Positions 6,118-8,024 of a stretch of 8,024 nucleotides of DNA are shown one piece after another. The notes under the pieces are model-generated. The model had not been told where the DNA came from, ran no database searches, and saw nothing but the letters and a program-made list of their open reading frames with translations. Each line of letters starts with the position of its first letter. Within the stretch, counting starts at the first letter, position 1. The stretch spans positions 1 to 8,024 of the forward strand of contig CAMQDG010000062.1 of assembly GCA_946999425.1 (NCBI GenBank), written 5' to 3'. The DNA comes from an uncultured Peptoniphilus sp. (GTDB taxonomy: Bacteria > Bacillota > Clostridia > Tissierellales > Peptoniphilaceae). A program made the position numbers and the translations under genes.

Positions 6118-7807
6118 TATTATTAAAAGGATTTGGAAAAAGGCAGATATTAATGAGTTAAACCCAATTAAGGCTATTTTAAAACTAAATAAGGTACCTG
6201 AAAAGGACTGGGATTTGTTTTTGCACGGGACCATTAAGGATCTACCAAGAATCAATAAGGCTTATAAGGTAAGTGATTTTATAAAAAGAGTAAACAAGGC
6301 TATAGAAGGCAAAGAGAAGATTTGCCTTTATTCCGATTATGACGTTGACGGCATGACAGGAGGCTCCGTTGCTTACCTTATGATTAAAGAATTAGGTGGC
6401 AATCCTTATATATGGACAAACAACAAGCAAACAGATGGATATGGAATTAATTTAGGAGCCGTAAAAAAACTTGCAAACCACCCTAATTTTCCGGGAACTT
6501 CCCTTATAATCACCATTGACAACGGAATAAATGCGATAGAGGGTGTTAGGGCAGCTAATGAACTTGGGGTGGAGGTTATAGTAACTGACCACCACGAAAG
6601 GGCCAAAGAAGAAGTCGCCCCTATTACTGTAGATTTAAAGCAGGGTAATGATGATTATGAATTTAGAGAGCTTTGTGGTTGCGGACTTATATGGAAACTT
6701 TTAAGAGAGCTATACATTGAAAGAGGTAGGGAAGAAGAGACCCATAAATACTTAGATCTTGTGGCCTTAGGAACAGTTGCAGATCTTGTACCTCTTTTAG
6801 GAGAAAATAGAATAATTGTAAAAGAGGGCTTAAGGGTTATGAATACCTGTAATAGGGCTATTTTTAGAGCTTTTAAAGAGTTTTTAGCTATAGGTTCTTT
6901 TGATGAGGAACTTATAGGGTTTCAAATAGCTCCTTGTTTAAATGCAAAAACCCGAATTAATGGAGAAGCTGATAATTGCTTAGAGGCTTTGACAAGTAAC
7001 GATTACAACAAAGTATCAAACCTTGTTTTGGATCTTATTAACACCAATAGGGAAAGGAAAAATCTAACAAAAAGGGAAGAAGTAATGGCTAAGGATCTCG
7101 TAGAAAAGAATGAAATTTATAAAAACAACCTTTTATTTGTAATAAATAATGATTTTCACGGAGGAATTGTTGGGCTTACAGCTGGAAGGCTTGCTAAAGC
7201 TTATGCAAGGCCTGCGATAGTAGGGGAAATTATGGAGAACAATATTGTAAGATGTTCAACAAGGTCCTACGGAGATTTCAATATTTTTGAACTTCTTGAT
7301 TCTCACAAGGATAAACTTTTATCTTACGGGGGTCACAAAATGGCGGCGGGACTATCTTTTGACTTAGATGATTTTAATAGCCTTAAAGAAGAACTTTTAA
7401 ATGACCAAAGGGTTAAAGACATAAAGCCTTTAAAAGAGGTAAGTTATTTACGTACCTTAAAACCCTCTGATATAAGCCTTGAGTTTGTTCAGGGAATAAA
7501 TTCTTTAGCTCCCTTCGGCCAAGATTTTAGAAAGCCTCTTTTCAGAATTTTCAATTTGCAAGTGGCAAAACACGAAATAAGCCTTATGGGCTCAGACAAT
7601 GAACACATAAAAATAAGAAGACCTGAGTTGGATATTGTAGGATGGAATCTTAAGAATAGGCTGGAACAAATTTCAGAGCCTTTTGGGGAGACCTCTTATG
7701 ATTTAATTGTTGATTTGTCAATTAATGAGTTTAAGGGAAAAGAAAAGCCTCAAGCCATGATATATGAAGATAATATTGCAAGCGATATGTGCAGGATTAA
7801 AAAATAA
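6113..7807 (+). CDS. recJ: Single-stranded-DNA exonuclease RecJ, DHH family
   Basis: This is a 564-residue DHH/DHHA1 phosphoesterase. RecJ degrades single-stranded DNA 5' to 3' in recombination and mismatch or excision repair, using two Mn/Mg ions. Motifs in order are SDYDVDG (74-80), TIDNG (134-138), TDHH (158-161), GTVADLVPL (220-228), the DHHA1 nucleotide-binding motif GGHKMAAG (406-413), and a C-terminal OB-fold ending in a SINEFKG strand (536-542). The last resembles the end of E. coli RecJ, and the length is close to E. coli (577). Some core positions are unusual: the PRLNAAGR segment reads PCLNAKTR (274-281) and the first motif begins with Ser instead of Gly. This may be a divergent or phage-like RecJ subtype. 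The start is uncertain (GTG 6113 or ATT 6122): a stop lies at 6098 and no ATG precedes the catalytic motif. It is the last gene before the terminator. Confidence 0.92.
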   Translation: MIIIKRIWKKADINELNPIKAILKLNKVPEKDWDLFLHGTIKDLPRINKAYKVSDFIKRVNKAIEGKEKICLYSDYDVDGMTGGSVAYLMIKELGGNPYIWTNNKQTDGYGINLGAVKKLANHPNFPGTSLIITIDNGINAIEGVRAANELGVEVIVTDHHERAKEEVAPITVDLKQGNDDYEFRELCGCGLIWKLLRELYIERGREEETHKYLDLVALGTVADLVPLLGENRIIVKEGLRVMNTCNRAIFRAFKEFLAIGSFDEELIGFQIAPCLNAKTRINGEADNCLEALTSNDYNKVSNLVLDLINTNRERKNLTKREEVMAKDLVEKNEIYKNNLLFVINNDFHGGIVGLTAGRLAKAYARPAIVGEIMENNIVRCSTRSYGDFNIFELLDSHKDKLLSYGGHKMAAGLSFDLDDFNSLKEELLNDQRVKDIKPLKEVSYLRTLKPSDISLEFVQGINSLAPFGQDFRKPLFRIFNLQVAKHEISLMGSDNEHIKIRRPELDIVGWNLKNRLEQISEPFGETSYDLIVDLSINEFKGKEKPQAMIYEDNIASDMCRIKK

Positions 7808-7834
7808 GTCAAATTAGACGAAAAAATTCACAAA

Positions 7835-7865
7835 AAAAAGAACCTATTTTAGGTTCTTTTTCTTT
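7835..7865 (+). terminator. Rho-independent terminator after recJ
   Basis: A 12-bp perfect stem (7835-7846 with 7850-7861), loop TTT, followed by a T-rich run. It ends the dnaE to recJ array. Eight consecutive A residues precede the stem, so it could also stop transcription arriving from the right on the minus strand. Confidence 0.9.
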
Positions 7866-8024
7866 AATATATAAGGCGGGAAGTCTCGGTTACTTGTAGC
7901 CGAGATGAGAGCCGATAATTAAAAATTAATGTAGCTCATAAGCATATCCTCAACTAAAGGCTAAATAGTCTACATAAAGTTATTTGCTGAGATAACCAAT
8001 CAGTAAAGCCTCTTATGTGTTGAA
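7866..8024. other. Non-coding region rich in inverted repeats, possibly a structured RNA or mobile-element end
   Basis: There is no plausible open frame on either strand. The strongest element is a hairpin (7884-7893 with 7896-7905, ten pairs on paper including one G-U, realistically nine around a CTTG loop). It is enclosed by GGC (7875-7877) and GCC (7911-7913) with purine-rich internal loops. Further pairings are ATGAG 7905-7909 with CTCAT 7935-7939 (competing with the first), GTTAT 7979-7983 with ATAAC 7992-7996, and CATAAG 7937-7942 with CTTATG 8012-8017. Local base content is less AT-biased than in the promoter region. It could be an RNA leader for the next gene, a small RNA, or the right end/guide-RNA scaffold of an IS200/IS605 element without its genes. 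The strand and the true ends are unknown because the window stops here. Confidence 0.4.

Noticed and set aside
6406..6606. Minus-strand frame opposite recJ
   Set aside because: It overlaps the conserved DHH motifs of recJ and has no start signals.
7950..7980. Group I intron P7-like pairing (ACTA with TAGT)
   Set aside because: Only four pairs, and the other conserved core segments and a sensible splice context are missing.
7986..7997. TPP riboswitch-like CTGAGATAACC
   Set aside because: The CTGAGA hallmark is present, but the required GGGG upstream partner and the GAACCTGA/GGxTAATxCC half are not found in the visible sequence.

Overview
The window is AT-rich, low-GC DNA. The DNA Pol III alpha subunit has an apparently intact PHP domain, there is a class B sortase, Shine-Dalgarno sites are strong GGAGG/AGGAG types, and genes are densely packed. 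Together these suggest a Gram-positive anaerobe of the Firmicutes (Bacillota). The mix of BspA-type surface repeats, sortase B and AT-rich codons would fit a Tissierellia/Peptoniphilaceae-like member, but that placement is inference.

Left part (1-1341, minus strand): two tandem genes for leucine-rich-repeat (LRR_5/BspA-like) proteins. The complete one (210-1325) has a 64-residue N-terminal module followed by twelve exact 22-residue repeats and a degenerate thirteenth. The next copy starts only 15 bases after its stop and runs off the left edge. The ribosome-binding site plus N-terminal module of the two copies (1-210 and 1132-1341) differ at only 4 of 210 bases, so this is a recent tandem duplication. 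Neither protein has a visible signal peptide.

Middle (1342-1475): a short divergent promoter region. The self-complementary hexamer TTGCAA at 1441-1446 can act as the -35 box in both directions. The rightward promoter (TTGCAA, 17 bases, extended -10 TATAAT) lies so close to dnaE that the mRNA probably starts at or next to an ATG, making dnaE a candidate leaderless transcript.

Right part (1470-7807, plus strand): a five-gene array, dnaE, an A24 prepilin-type peptidase, a class B sortase, a 75-residue unknown protein and recJ. Gaps are 0-10 bases or overlaps, and the array ends at a strong hairpin terminator (7835-7865). It combines two DNA replication/repair enzymes with two membrane enzymes that process surface proteins. 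RecJ is a divergent type and its start codon is unclear.

Right edge (7866-8024): no gene, but a region rich in inverted repeats, including a near-perfect 10-bp stem. It may be a structured RNA or the end of a mobile element, and it continues beyond the window.
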